From Prevotella sp. (lineage in GTDB: Bacteria; Bacteroidota; Bacteroidia; Bacteroidales; Bacteroidaceae), in contig JAFUFJ010000012.1 of the NCBI GenBank assembly GCA_017469955.1, forward strand, positions 1 through 64,000: a stretch of DNA of 64,000 nucleotides, read 5' to 3'. The stretch's first letter is position 1. Each line of letters starts with the position of its first letter. Positions 42,661 to 51,505 of the stretch are shown piece after piece. Under the pieces are notes generated by a model. The model saw nothing but the letters and a program-made list of their open reading frames with translations. It had not been told where the DNA came from and did no database searches. A program made the position numbers and the translations under genes.

Positions 42661-45600
42661 ATGAACACCAACATCCCCCAGGAATGGAACAAGTTCCTGC
42701 TCAAAGACGTGACCTTCGTCAACCTGATGATGCGTCGCATCTACAATGTTCTCATCGTAGCCAACCCCTATGATGCCTTCATGCTCGAAGACGACGGGCG
42801 CATTGAAGAGAAGATTTACAATGAATATACGCAGTTGGGGCTGCGCTTTCCGCCTACGTTTACGCAGGTAAGCACCGAAGAAGAGGCCGAAGAGGTGCTG
42901 AGTTCGATGAGTGTCGACCTCGTCATCTGCATGCCAGGCAATGCCGACAACGATGCCTTCAGCATTGCCCGGGGAATCAAAGCCCGCTTTCCAGACATCC
43001 ATTGCGTGGTGCTTACCCCCTTCTCCCATGGCATTACCCGCCGTATGGAGAACGAAGACCTTTCCATTTTCGACTATGTCTTCTGCTGGTTGGGCAACAC
43101 CAACCTCATCCTTTCCATCATCAAGCTGATTGAGGACAAGATGAATCTCGAGCATGACATCAAGGAAGGCGGCGTGCAGATGATCCTACTTGTCGAGGAT
43201 TCCATCCGGTTCTACTCCAGCATCTTGCCCAATCTCTACAACTATGTGCTGCTGCAGAGCCAGCGTTTTGCCACAGAAGCCTTGAACAGACACGCCGCAA
43301 CCCTGCGCATGCGCGGACGTCCGAAGGTAGTTTTAGCCCGTAACTACGAAGAGGCGCTCTCTATATATAATAGGTATAAGGACAATGTGCTTGGAGTGAT
43401 CAGCGACGTAAGGTTTCCCATGTCGTCGCAGTCTTCGCTGCCTTCTGGCGGATCAGGAGGCCGACTCGGCGACCCGGAGGCCGGATTTAAGCTGCTAAGG
43501 GCTATCCGTCAACAGGACGAGTTCTTGCCGCTCATCATGGAAAGTTCCGAGAGCAGCAACCGTCAAAGGGCTGAAGAGGAGGGGTTCAGGTTTGTCGACA
43601 AGAACTCGAAGAAGATGAGTCTTGACCTTAAACACTTGTTTGAGGAGCACATGGGGTTTGGCGATTTCATCTTCCGCGACCCTGTTTCCAAGGCTGAAGT
43701 GGCCCGGGTGAGCTCGTTGAAGGAGCTGCAGGACAGCATCTTCAAGATTCCTCGTGACTCAATGCTCTATCACATCTCGCGCAACCACGTGAGCCGTTGG
43801 CTCTCCGCCCGTGCCATTTTTCCGGTATCTGCCTTTCTGAAGACCGTCACATGGCACAAGCTTCAGGACGTGGATGCTCACAGGAAGATCATCTTCGATG
43901 CCATTGTTCAGTACCGACACATGAAGAATCTTGGCGTAGTTGCCGTGTTCGACCGCACGAAATACGACCGCTATGCCCACTTTGCACGTATCGGTGACGG
44001 TTCACTTGGAGGAAAAGGCAGGGGCTTAGCGTTCCTTGATGACGTCATAAAGCGTCATCCCGAATTCGGACGATACCCCAACATGCAGGTGCAGATTCCT
44101 AAGACAGTAGTGCTTTGTACCGACCTGTTCGACCAGTTCATGGAGCAGAACAATCTCTATCAGATAGCCCTGAGCGACGCGTCAGACGAGGAGATTCTCG
44201 CCCATTTCCTTCGAGCCCACTTGCCCGATTCGCTGATAGATGACTTCTTCACTTTCTTCGAAGCTACCCATAGTCCGATAGCCGTCAGGTCGAGCTCGCT
44301 GCTCGAAGACGCCCACTATCAGCCCTTTGCCGGTGTATATGCCACCTACATGATACCGTGGCTTGCCGACAAATATGCCATGCTGAGGATGCTTGCGTGC
44401 GCCATCAAGAGCGTCTATGCCTCGGTCTACTATCGTGATTCCAAGGCATATATGACGGCAACTTCGAACGTGATTGACCAGGAGAAGATGGCTGTTATCC
44501 TCCAAGAGGTGGTGGGACAGCAGCATGGTGACTACTACTATCCGAACATTTCCGGCGTGCTGCGCTCGATCAACTACTACCCGATCGGCGACGAAACAGC
44601 CGAAGAAGGCATTGCCCAGCTGGCGTTCGGACTGGGGAAATACATCGTAGACGGTGGCCAGACGCTGCGTGTTTCGCCGTATCATCCCCATCAGGTGCTA
44701 CAGACAAGCGAGGTTGAAACGGCCTTGCGAGAGACGCAAACCAAGTTCTATGCCCTCGACATGAAGCACGTGGACGACGATTTCAAGGTAGACGACGGCT
44801 TCAACATCGCCACCCTGCGCGTAAAAGATGCGGTCGCTCCAAAGGCTGAAGGGGCTGCCGAAAGCCCGGAAGGCGGAAGCCTGAACGACCAGTCCGACGG
44901 TCTTTCCAGAGCATCTTCACCATCCGCCGACGCTGCAAAGAGAAGGACTTCGCCCCTGCAGCACCTTGTATCTACCTACGATCCCTACGACAACGTCATA
45001 CGCGACGGCCTCTATGAGGGCGGGCGCAAGATCGTTTCTTTCTGTGGAGTGTTACAACACGGGGTATTGCCTCTGCCCGAAGTGCTGCAGATGGCCATGC
45101 AATATGGGTCGGAAGCCATGAGACGTCCGGTCGAGATTGAGTTTGCATGCAACGTTGAACCCCCGGCAGACAGCTCGGGAAAGGGCCCCGTCCAGGGGGC
45201 ATTCTACCTGCTTCAGATACGTCCGATCGTAGACTCCAAGCAGATGCTCGAGCAAGATCTTGCCTCCATTGCCGACGAGTCTTGCCTGCTGCGCTCAGAC
45301 AACTCGCTCGGGCACGGCATCATCGAAGACGTGAACGACGTGGTTTATGTGAAGGCCGACAGCCAGTTTACGGCTGCCAACAACCCCGTTATCGCCCGGC
45401 ACATCGAACAGATCAACCGCAAATTCCTTGACAACGGGCGGGGCTATGTGCTCGTAGGTCCCGGACGATGGGGCTCCAGCGACCCGTGGTTGGGCATCCC
45501 CGTGAAGTGGCCTCACATCTCTGCTGCCCGACTTATCGTCGAGACCACGCTGAAAAACTATCGCGTAGACCCCTCGCAGGGCACCCATTTCTTCCAGAAT

Positions 45601-45804
45601 CTCACCTCGCTTGGCGTGGGCTACTTCACCATTGCCGACGAGCACTCGTTCTTCCGCAAGGATATTCTCGACCAGATGCCCGCCGCAGAAGAGACCGAAT
45701 ACGTGCGCCATGTCCATCTGTCAGAGCCGCTTACCATCATGATGGACGGCAAGAAACAGCAGGGAGTGGCCGTCATCGGCGAGAACTCCCGGAAGGAGGG
45801 CTGA
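42661..45804 (+). CDS. PEP synthase / pyruvate phosphate dikinase-like protein with N-terminal receiver-like domains
   Basis: A 1047-residue protein. Residues about 20-150 and 170-330 look like two response-regulator receiver folds (IYNVLIVANPYDAFMLEDDG; MILLVEDSIRFYSSILPN). From about 440 a PEP/pyruvate dikinase ATP-grasp domain follows: GDGSLGGKGRGLAFLDD, IAVRSSSLLEDAHYQPFAGVY, and FYLLQIRPI near residue 860. The phosphohistidine swivel domain and the PEP-binding barrel of true PEP synthase are not visible, so classical PEP synthesis is doubtful. The ATP-grasp domain carries a low-complexity Ser/Ala/Gly insert (about 735-770). Start at 42661; the frame opens further up at 42400 inside the preceding gene. 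Role: perhaps a signal-controlled phosphotransferase. Confidence 0.82.
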   Translation: MNTNIPQEWNKFLLKDVTFVNLMMRRIYNVLIVANPYDAFMLEDDGRIEEKIYNEYTQLGLRFPPTFTQVSTEEEAEEVLSSMSVDLVICMPGNADNDAFSIARGIKARFPDIHCVVLTPFSHGITRRMENEDLSIFDYVFCWLGNTNLILSIIKLIEDKMNLEHDIKEGGVQMILLVEDSIRFYSSILPNLYNYVLLQSQRFATEALNRHAATLRMRGRPKVVLARNYEEALSIYNRYKDNVLGVISDVRFPMSSQSSLPSGGSGGRLGDPEAGFKLLRAIRQQDEFLPLIMESSESSNRQRAEEEGFRFVDKNSKKMSLDLKHLFEEHMGFGDFIFRDPVSKAEVARVSSLKELQDSIFKIPRDSMLYHISRNHVSRWLSARAIFPVSAFLKTVTWHKLQDVDAHRKIIFDAIVQYRHMKNLGVVAVFDRTKYDRYAHFARIGDGSLGGKGRGLAFLDDVIKRHPEFGRYPNMQVQIPKTVVLCTDLFDQFMEQNNLYQIALSDASDEEILAHFLRAHLPDSLIDDFFTFFEATHSPIAVRSSSLLEDAHYQPFAGVYATYMIPWLADKYAMLRMLACAIKSVYASVYYRDSKAYMTATSNVIDQEKMAVILQEVVGQQHGDYYYPNISGVLRSINYYPIGDETAEEGIAQLAFGLGKYIVDGGQTLRVSPYHPHQVLQTSEVETALRETQTKFYALDMKHVDDDFKVDDGFNIATLRVKDAVAPKAEGAAESPEGGSLNDQSDGLSRASSPSADAAKRRTSPLQHLVSTYDPYDNVIRDGLYEGGRKIVSFCGVLQHGVLPLPEVLQMAMQYGSEAMRRPVEIEFACNVEPPADSSGKGPVQGAFYLLQIRPIVDSKQMLEQDLASIADESCLLRSDNSLGHGIIEDVNDVVYVKADSQFTAANNPVIARHIEQINRKFLDNGRGYVLVGPGRWGSSDPWLGIPVKWPHISAARLIVETTLKNYRVDPSQGTHFFQNLTSLGVGYFTIADEHSFFRKDILDQMPAAEETEYVRHVHLSEPLTIMMDGKKQQGVAVIGENSRKEG

Positions 45805-45815
45805 CGCCTCACGCA

Positions 45816-45922
45816 GAGAAAGCTATCCTTTCAACCCGAGAACCCATAGAGTTATCAACGAGAAAGCTATCCTTTCTGGCCCAGAACCCATAGACTTCTG
45901 GGGCTGAAAGGATAGCTTTCTC
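45816..45922. repeat. 107-bp lattice element
   Basis: Unit starts 45816, 45838, 45860, 45882, 45904. The 5' unit and the complement of the 3' unit agree at 20 of 21 positions (GAGAAAGCTATCCTTTCA...). Words at positions 6-8 are AGC, CCC, AGC, CCC, AGG. It begins 12 bp after the stop of the PEP-synthase-like gene, in a convergent gap. Confidence 0.9.
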
Positions 45923-46005
45923 ACGTTGAAGGGCCGGCAAGCACAGGGAAAAGGCTGTGACCTGCGCGGAAAAGCGGTCGCTGAAGCCGTCTTCAGACGA
46001 TGCTT

Positions 46006-46335
46006 CTACTTCTTCATGCTGGCACACTCATGGGCCTCTTTGGCCACCTTCGCGCCCGGCTTCAGCACGCGGGCTTCATAGCCAAACTTCTTAAAGCCGC
46101 TGATAAGTTTCTCGGGTGAGGTCTTCGAATCATCGTAGGTCACGGTGACTTTCTGCTCCTCGACGCTGGTCTCAATCAGCTTCACGCCCTTCTCAAACCG
46201 AAGATTCGTCTTGATACGGTTCTCGCAGTTGGCACAATGCATCTGCGGTTGGGTGGTGAACACCACCTTCTGCTTCTTTGCAAAGCCCGCGGTCACACTG
46301 ACCATCAGGGCTGCTACTAATACTAATCTTTTCAT
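46006..46335 (-). CDS. exported heavy-metal-associated (HMA) domain protein
   Basis: A 109-residue protein with signal peptide MKRLVLVAALMVSVTAGFA. The mature part is a ferredoxin-like HMA domain with the metal site QMHCANCENRIK (CxxC), followed by VKLIETSVEEQKVTVTYDDSKTSPEKL, the usual second half. HMA domains bind Cu(I) or similar soft metals. The C-terminal tail has one extra Cys. It is last in a minus-strand unit after a TonB receptor and a peptidase, 39 bp from the latter, which points to metal uptake or metal resistance outside the cytoplasm. Confidence 0.88.
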   Translation of the reverse strand: MKRLVLVAALMVSVTAGFAKKQKVVFTTQPQMHCANCENRIKTNLRFEKGVKLIETSVEEQKVTVTYDDSKTSPEKLISGFKKFGYEARVLKPGAKVAKEAHECASMKK

Positions 46336-46374
46336 GTCGTTATGTTGGATTGGTAAATATCATATTCTGAACCC

Positions 46375-48027
46375 TTAGTCCTTCGGCACCAAATACTTGT
46401 CTCCGGTCTCGTTGACGAAGATGCGCCTGTACGACTCGTTGTAGCCTTCACGCAGTGGAGGCGCCCCAAGGCCGTCCTCAGTCTTGTCGAACTCGCCGTT
46501 GGTTTCTGGCTTGACAGCCAGATCGTTGTGCTTCACAATGAGGTATTCGCCCAGCGCTTTCCACCGCGCGAGCATCTCTTCAGCACAAGCTTCGCCGTGC
46601 CGGGTGAGCAGTTCGCGGGCATCTGGCGTATGCGTTCCGCAGAGTTCAAGGGCGCGAGCCTCGATGTCGGCCTGCTGGTTCAGGTACTTGTCTTGCAGTT
46701 CTTCCCTCACCTTCCTGACGTCAGGGAACAAGCGAGAATAGCGAGGATAGGTCATATTCGACACCCAATTGCATACCCAGAAAGCCGAGTTCCACGAGAA
46801 CTTAAGGTCGGTTGCGTCGGGAGCATCGTAGCATAGGGGTATGCGTTTTGCCGAACAATAGACGGGCGTGTAGACCACCATGTTGGCATCGTCGTTGCCA
46901 AACCAGATGATACCTCCCACAGCATCGGGCATCCATGAACGCATCTGGCAGACCATCGTGCAGCAGCTTTGCTGTGTAGCAATGGGACGTTCGAAGAAAT
47001 AGCTCTTGCCATCGACGTCGAATTCCTGCGGTCGAGGCCTGTAAGGAGAGTCCCAAGCACCACCTCCGGGACCCTTGTTCATATCGAAAGGGGTGCCTTC
47101 ATAGTGGTCTCTCATACCGTCCATTGCCATGCGTAATGACACTTTATGCTTAGGCTTCACGTAGAGAGGAATCACCCCTGAGGGGCCGACTTGCTTGCCC
47201 GATGCATAGTCAAAGTACTTGTCCATGCCGTCGGCATGCATGTTGTAGAAGCTCCACACTCGGGCTTCACAGGCACGCTGCATGTGGAAATTCGTAGGAG
47301 AATAGGCATCTGAGAAGCTGAAGTCGGTGTCCTTACCTGAGAAATAGCCCTTCTTGCGGGCAAACGAGATGACGTCTTTCGAGTACATCACGTTCTTCTT
47401 ATCCTTTTGATCGAACTGACGGATGCGGCTTTGGTTGGCATGTGCGCAGATACAATCGTCGGGAATACGGATGGCAACCCAAACTGCGCCCTTCTCGTCC
47501 TTGCCCTTTCCAATCATCTCCATGACCCATATCTCATTAGGATCGACAATGGAGAAGGTCTCACCCGTGCTGGCATAGCCATATTTCTCAACCAGATCGG
47601 TCATCACCTTGATAGCCTCGCGGGCCGTCCGGGCACGCTGTAAGCCGAGCGTCATCAAGCTGACATAGTCAAGAGTGCCGTTGCGCTCGCCGAGTTCCTT
47701 ACGCCCGGTGAAGGTAGTTTCGGTAATAGTCAGCTGGTGTTCATTGATCTGTCCGACCACCTGATAGGTCTCTTCTGCCTCTTCTATCTCACCCATGTAG
47801 TGGTTATGGTCGGCATCTACGACGTGGCGAAGCTCGCCTTGCTGATGCCTTGCGGCAGGAAACAAGGGCAGACGGCCATACATTCCATAGCTGTCCATGT
47901 TGTAAGTAACGATAGTTGAGCCGTCTGTCGAGGCGTCCTTCCCTATCAAAAAGTTCGTACAGGCTCTGCCTTCAAGGCCTAAGACGGTCAGGCAAAGAAC
48001 TGTCAAGATCAGTTTTCTCATGTTCAC
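46375..48027 (-). CDS. C69-family dipeptidase
   Basis: A 550-residue N-terminal nucleophile hydrolase. The signal-like segment ends GRA and is followed by CTNFLIGKDASTDGS, where Cys23 becomes the N-terminal nucleophile of the processed enzyme, as in PepD of Lactobacillus. Further family features are the TYNMDSYGMYGRL segment, ETFSIVDPNEIWVMEMIG and QQSCCTMVCQMRSWMPDAVGG. It should cut dipeptides in the periplasm after signal removal. A start at 48021 (MRKLIL) is equally good. It lies between a TonB receptor gene and the HMA gene. Confidence 0.9.
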   Translation of the reverse strand: MNMRKLILTVLCLTVLGLEGRACTNFLIGKDASTDGSTIVTYNMDSYGMYGRLPLFPAARHQQGELRHVVDADHNHYMGEIEEAEETYQVVGQINEHQLTITETTFTGRKELGERNGTLDYVSLMTLGLQRARTAREAIKVMTDLVEKYGYASTGETFSIVDPNEIWVMEMIGKGKDEKGAVWVAIRIPDDCICAHANQSRIRQFDQKDKKNVMYSKDVISFARKKGYFSGKDTDFSFSDAYSPTNFHMQRACEARVWSFYNMHADGMDKYFDYASGKQVGPSGVIPLYVKPKHKVSLRMAMDGMRDHYEGTPFDMNKGPGGGAWDSPYRPRPQEFDVDGKSYFFERPIATQQSCCTMVCQMRSWMPDAVGGIIWFGNDDANMVVYTPVYCSAKRIPLCYDAPDATDLKFSWNSAFWVCNWVSNMTYPRYSRLFPDVRKVREELQDKYLNQQADIEARALELCGTHTPDARELLTRHGEACAEEMLARWKALGEYLIVKHNDLAVKPETNGEFDKTEDGLGAPPLREGYNESYRRIFVNETGDKYLVPKD

Positions 48028-48098
48028 TTCATTCTTTTATGTTAACATTAGGTGTGGTTTCCTGAATAGAAAGTGCGTCCGTCTGCCGCTGAACGGCA

Positions 48099-50252
48099 TC
48101 AGAAACGCTCCAGATAGACCCTGACTCCTGCATAGAACATGGGTCCGTGAACCGGTCCCCAGACAAGAGTTGGCTCGAAATCCCTGCCCCAAGGATCGTC
48201 AGTTCCATAGACTGGATGCTTTTGACGGAAACCAGTCAGGTTCTCACCTCCGACATAGACAGAGAATCTCCTGAACCAACGCGTCACTTGAAGCGACACT
48301 TGCTCGTAGGCTGAGAAGGTCTTTTCCCACGACATCGAGCCGTCTTCCTTCAGATAAGGGTCAGGCATCCTTCCGCCTCCATTCAACTGTAATGTGGCAT
48401 CAAACTGCCAAATGCCGAGCGGAGTCTTGTAGGAAGCCGTGACGAGTCCTTTGTATCGACTGGTCAAAGGCTTTGTCCTGAGCGTGCCATTCAGCAGCCC
48501 TCCATAGCGCGACTTCACGATATTACGACGATAGGCAGCCGTCATCGTCAGACCATTCAGCACCTCATAGCTCGCATCTACTTGGAATACTCTCGAAAAA
48601 CCGTTACCCTTGCTTGCCTGATTGGTATACAAAAGTATCCGGGAAGGGTCGGCATCATAGTCGACAACCGTCTGCGCTTTGAACTTCGTATAGTAGTATT
48701 CTGCATTCAAACGCAAAGCCTTCTCCCACAAAGGGATGGTGAACTGGGCGCTCAACCCGCAGTTGTATGCCTGTTCCAGGCCAAGTTGTCCAAGGTCAAG
48801 CACAAGATTTCTCCCGCTCGCCATCAAGTAATTATACTCAGCAAGGTGAAAAGGCATGCGGTAACCAAAGCCCGCCGACGCCCTGAAAGACACCCATTCT
48901 GCCGGCATCCACTTCACATGAAGGCGAGGAGTGGGCAGAGGTAAGAAGGCGTTTTCTTGCGCATCATAGGAAGTATGGCGGTTCCGATAGTCGATATCCC
49001 ACTTCCTATAGTCAAGCCTCATGCCCGCTTGTATCACTAATTTGTCCTTCCAGTCGAAGGTATACTGGGCAAAAGCCCCTAACGAAGTTTCCCTTTCCAC
49101 GGCAGCAAGAGGAGCGTTTCCGCCCGCAGGGGCTTCCCTTCCCACACATGTCCACCAGTCAAGCTGCGGATTGTCGACGTCCTGATGCAGGTAATCATGG
49201 TTCATTGACAGCCCGACAGACAAGCTGCTAAGCGAAGAAAGGTTGCTTTCGTAAAGCATTTGTGCCAAGACATTTTTCTCGTTGATGCCATATTTCTTCA
49301 GCCCGTAGCTGGACTTTGTCTCGTGCATGGATGCCGTTGCCACGACAGCTATGTTGCTTGCGTGCTCCTTATTCAATATATAGGCGTGCTTCATGAATCC
49401 CTCATACCGTCGGGTTTCGACAGCGCTTTCCCAGAGATGTCCCATGGATGCAGCCGAGTGATGGGCTGTCTGTCCGCTGCTTCGGTGCTCGTCAAGCACG
49501 CCAACTCCACCGTGAAAGATGTATTTGTCTCCCAAATATGCCCAACGATTATGGATGTTGGCCTGCCTGATGTCTGGCAGATCAGTGAAACCATCGTTGT
49601 TTTCATCGTGATGCCCCCACCTGTTTTCATAGTGGGTTAGCAACTGTGTGCTGAGCTTATCGGTGAGCCTTATGTTGCCAGTCAGGTTGCCTTCCATACG
49701 GCTTTTCGAGTCTCCGTAGACGTTAGCTGTCAGGTTTTCGACGTCTTCGGCTGGCAGATATTGCACATTGATCTGTCCCGTAATCGACTCATATCCGTAC
49801 TTTACCGATGCATTTCCTTTCGAAACCTGAATGCTTTTCATCCAAGGGCCGGGCACATAGCCCAGTGCATAGGGCATTGAAACACCCCTCCAATTAGGAA
49901 TATTGTCGCCCATCATCTGCACATAAGTACCGCTAAGGCCGAGCAGTCGTATCTGTCGTGCCCCAGTAGTGGCATCATCGTAGCTGACGTCGACCGAGGG
50001 ATTAGTGGAAAAACTCTCACCTAAGTTGCAACAAGCTGCCTTGAAAAGTTCCTCTTGATGGATAGTAGTTCCGTTCATAGGACCTGCCATCCTGATGGTG
50101 CCAAGGCGTCGATGTCCCACGACAACCTCGTCAAGCGTCTGCTCTTTCATGGGCTCTGCCGTCTGGAGAGAGTCGTTTTCTTCCTGTGCAGAGGCTGCGA
50201 AGGCGAACGACATCCATAGCAAAGCGATGTAGAATAGTCGTAAATGTTTCAT
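48099..50252 (-). CDS. TonB-dependent receptor, probably metal-related
   Basis: A 717-residue outer-membrane receptor without a SusC-type N-terminal extension. Signal peptide ends AASAQ; the TonB box region is TLDEVVVGHRRLG. The plug has IRLLGLSGTYVQMMGDNIPNWRG and WMKSIQVSKGNASVKYGYESITGQINVQY, and the barrel ends GVRVYLERF. A His/Asp-rich loop (RWGHHDENNDGFTDLPD) may bind metal. Relatives with HMA partners are often annotated as copper or other metal receptors, and the HMA gene downstream agrees; this is inference. It begins 1 bp after the mnmA stop, so the pair must be co-transcribed. Confidence 0.9.
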   Translation of the reverse strand: MKHLRLFYIALLWMSFAFAASAQEENDSLQTAEPMKEQTLDEVVVGHRRLGTIRMAGPMNGTTIHQEELFKAACCNLGESFSTNPSVDVSYDDATTGARQIRLLGLSGTYVQMMGDNIPNWRGVSMPYALGYVPGPWMKSIQVSKGNASVKYGYESITGQINVQYLPAEDVENLTANVYGDSKSRMEGNLTGNIRLTDKLSTQLLTHYENRWGHHDENNDGFTDLPDIRQANIHNRWAYLGDKYIFHGGVGVLDEHRSSGQTAHHSAASMGHLWESAVETRRYEGFMKHAYILNKEHASNIAVVATASMHETKSSYGLKKYGINEKNVLAQMLYESNLSSLSSLSVGLSMNHDYLHQDVDNPQLDWWTCVGREAPAGGNAPLAAVERETSLGAFAQYTFDWKDKLVIQAGMRLDYRKWDIDYRNRHTSYDAQENAFLPLPTPRLHVKWMPAEWVSFRASAGFGYRMPFHLAEYNYLMASGRNLVLDLGQLGLEQAYNCGLSAQFTIPLWEKALRLNAEYYYTKFKAQTVVDYDADPSRILLYTNQASKGNGFSRVFQVDASYEVLNGLTMTAAYRRNIVKSRYGGLLNGTLRTKPLTSRYKGLVTASYKTPLGIWQFDATLQLNGGGRMPDPYLKEDGSMSWEKTFSAYEQVSLQVTRWFRRFSVYVGGENLTGFRQKHPVYGTDDPWGRDFEPTLVWGPVHGPMFYAGVRVYLERF

Positions 50253-50253
50253 T

Positions 50254-51381
50254 TCAGTCTGGTTGTTCTTGTATTGTTATCTCTGCAGAGCCGAAGCAAC
50301 GGTGGAAGTTTTCGTCGTAGAGTGTGCAGAATTGTCCTGGGGCAACGCCCTGTATGAGCGCCTCCGAGTGTACCATATAGGCCTGCTCTCCTATCCTTTC
50401 CAGCTCAGCCTTGTGCCATTCGGGCGTGTGTCTTATCTTGAAAGTCACCGTTGCAGGCAGTTCACATGGGGTAAGCAGGTGAACGTCATGGACGAGGAAG
50501 TCGCGCTTCCACACCTTCAACGGTTCGTATCCTTTGGTGACATAGAGCGTATTGGTCTCCATATCCTTCTTGATGACGTTCCACGGACCTCCTCCAAGTC
50601 CGAGTCCTTTGCGCTGTCCGATGGTGTGAAACCACAGGCCTTTGTGCTGTCCGAGCACCTTTCCTGTCTCCCATTCCACCACATTGCCGGGCATTTCGCC
50701 CAAGTATTGCCTCACGTAGTCGTTATAGTTGATGTGGCCAAGGAAGCATATTCCCTGCGAGTCTTTGCGGTGAGCACTGGCTAAGTTCTCACGTTCGGCC
50801 ACGGCCCTGACCTCTTCTTTCATCATGCCCCCTATGGGAAAGAGGGCTTTTTTGAGCTGCCAGTCGTAGATCTGGGCAAGGAAGTCGGTCTGGTCTTTTA
50901 CCGGATCGGGACTTGTCGTGAGCCATTTCTTCCCGTCTTCCACCAGGGTTTGGGCATAGTGTCCTGTGGCAATCAGGTCATAGTCGTGGCCGGCCTTCTC
51001 GTCAAAGGCCCCGAATTTGATGAGTCTGTTGCACATTACGTCGGGATTGGGCGTGAATCCTGCGCGCACCTTCTCCATCGTGTATCGGGTCACTTGCTCC
51101 CAATACTCGCGGTGACAGTCGACCACTTCCAGCCTGCATCCGTAGCGTCGAGCCACAGAAGAGGCCATTTCAAGGTCTTCTTCCGACGGACAATCCCATG
51201 CGCCTTCGGCTTCGTTCAGCTGCTCTTCCGGACCGATTCTGATGTAGAAGCAGTCGGGACTGACGCCATGAGCCACCAGTTCGTGTAGCGCAACCGAGCT
51301 GTCTACGCCGCCCGAAAGCAGCAAAGCCACCCGTCTATCGGCAGCCTGCTCCCACCATTGGCTTTCCTTGATTGTGTTCAT
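50254..51381 (-). CDS. mnmA: tRNA-specific 2-thiouridylase
   Basis: A 375-residue enzyme that thiolates U34 of tRNAs for Lys, Glu and Gln. Seen: PP-loop ATP site LLLSGGVDSSVAL (about residue 20), PNPDVMCNRLIKFG with the first catalytic Cys, SQGICFLG with the second, and the C-terminal beta domain with HTIGQRKGLGLGG. The sequence departs from the common MnmA in an insert with ECDxx-like acidic residues after the PP-loop, as in Bacteroidetes paralogues. The frame continues to 51414, but the promoter at 51387-51417 overlaps that region, so the start is the ATG at 51381. Confidence 0.9.
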   Translation of the reverse strand: MNTIKESQWWEQAADRRVALLLSGGVDSSVALHELVAHGVSPDCFYIRIGPEEQLNEAEGAWDCPSEEDLEMASSVARRYGCRLEVVDCHREYWEQVTRYTMEKVRAGFTPNPDVMCNRLIKFGAFDEKAGHDYDLIATGHYAQTLVEDGKKWLTTSPDPVKDQTDFLAQIYDWQLKKALFPIGGMMKEEVRAVAERENLASAHRKDSQGICFLGHINYNDYVRQYLGEMPGNVVEWETGKVLGQHKGLWFHTIGQRKGLGLGGGPWNVIKKDMETNTLYVTKGYEPLKVWKRDFLVHDVHLLTPCELPATVTFKIRHTPEWHKAELERIGEQAYMVHSEALIQGVAPGQFCTLYDENFHRCFGSAEITIQEQPD

Positions 51382-51386
51382 GGATG

Positions 51387-51417
51387 CAAAATTAGCACAA
51401 AGAAGCGACACCACAAA
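51387..51417 (-). promoter_or_regulatory. consensus promoter abutting the mnmA start
   Basis: On the minus strand TTTG (51417-51414), 19 bases, TAATTTTG (51394-51387). The predicted start point falls within a few bases of the ATG at 51381, so the transcript should be leaderless or nearly so. Confidence 0.75.
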
Positions 51418-51505
51418 GAAAATTAGATTTATTAACTCACATTATTTCGGCCTTCATCGGAAATTAGATACTTTTGCACCGTAGAAACCAAAACGTACCT
51501 TTCAG

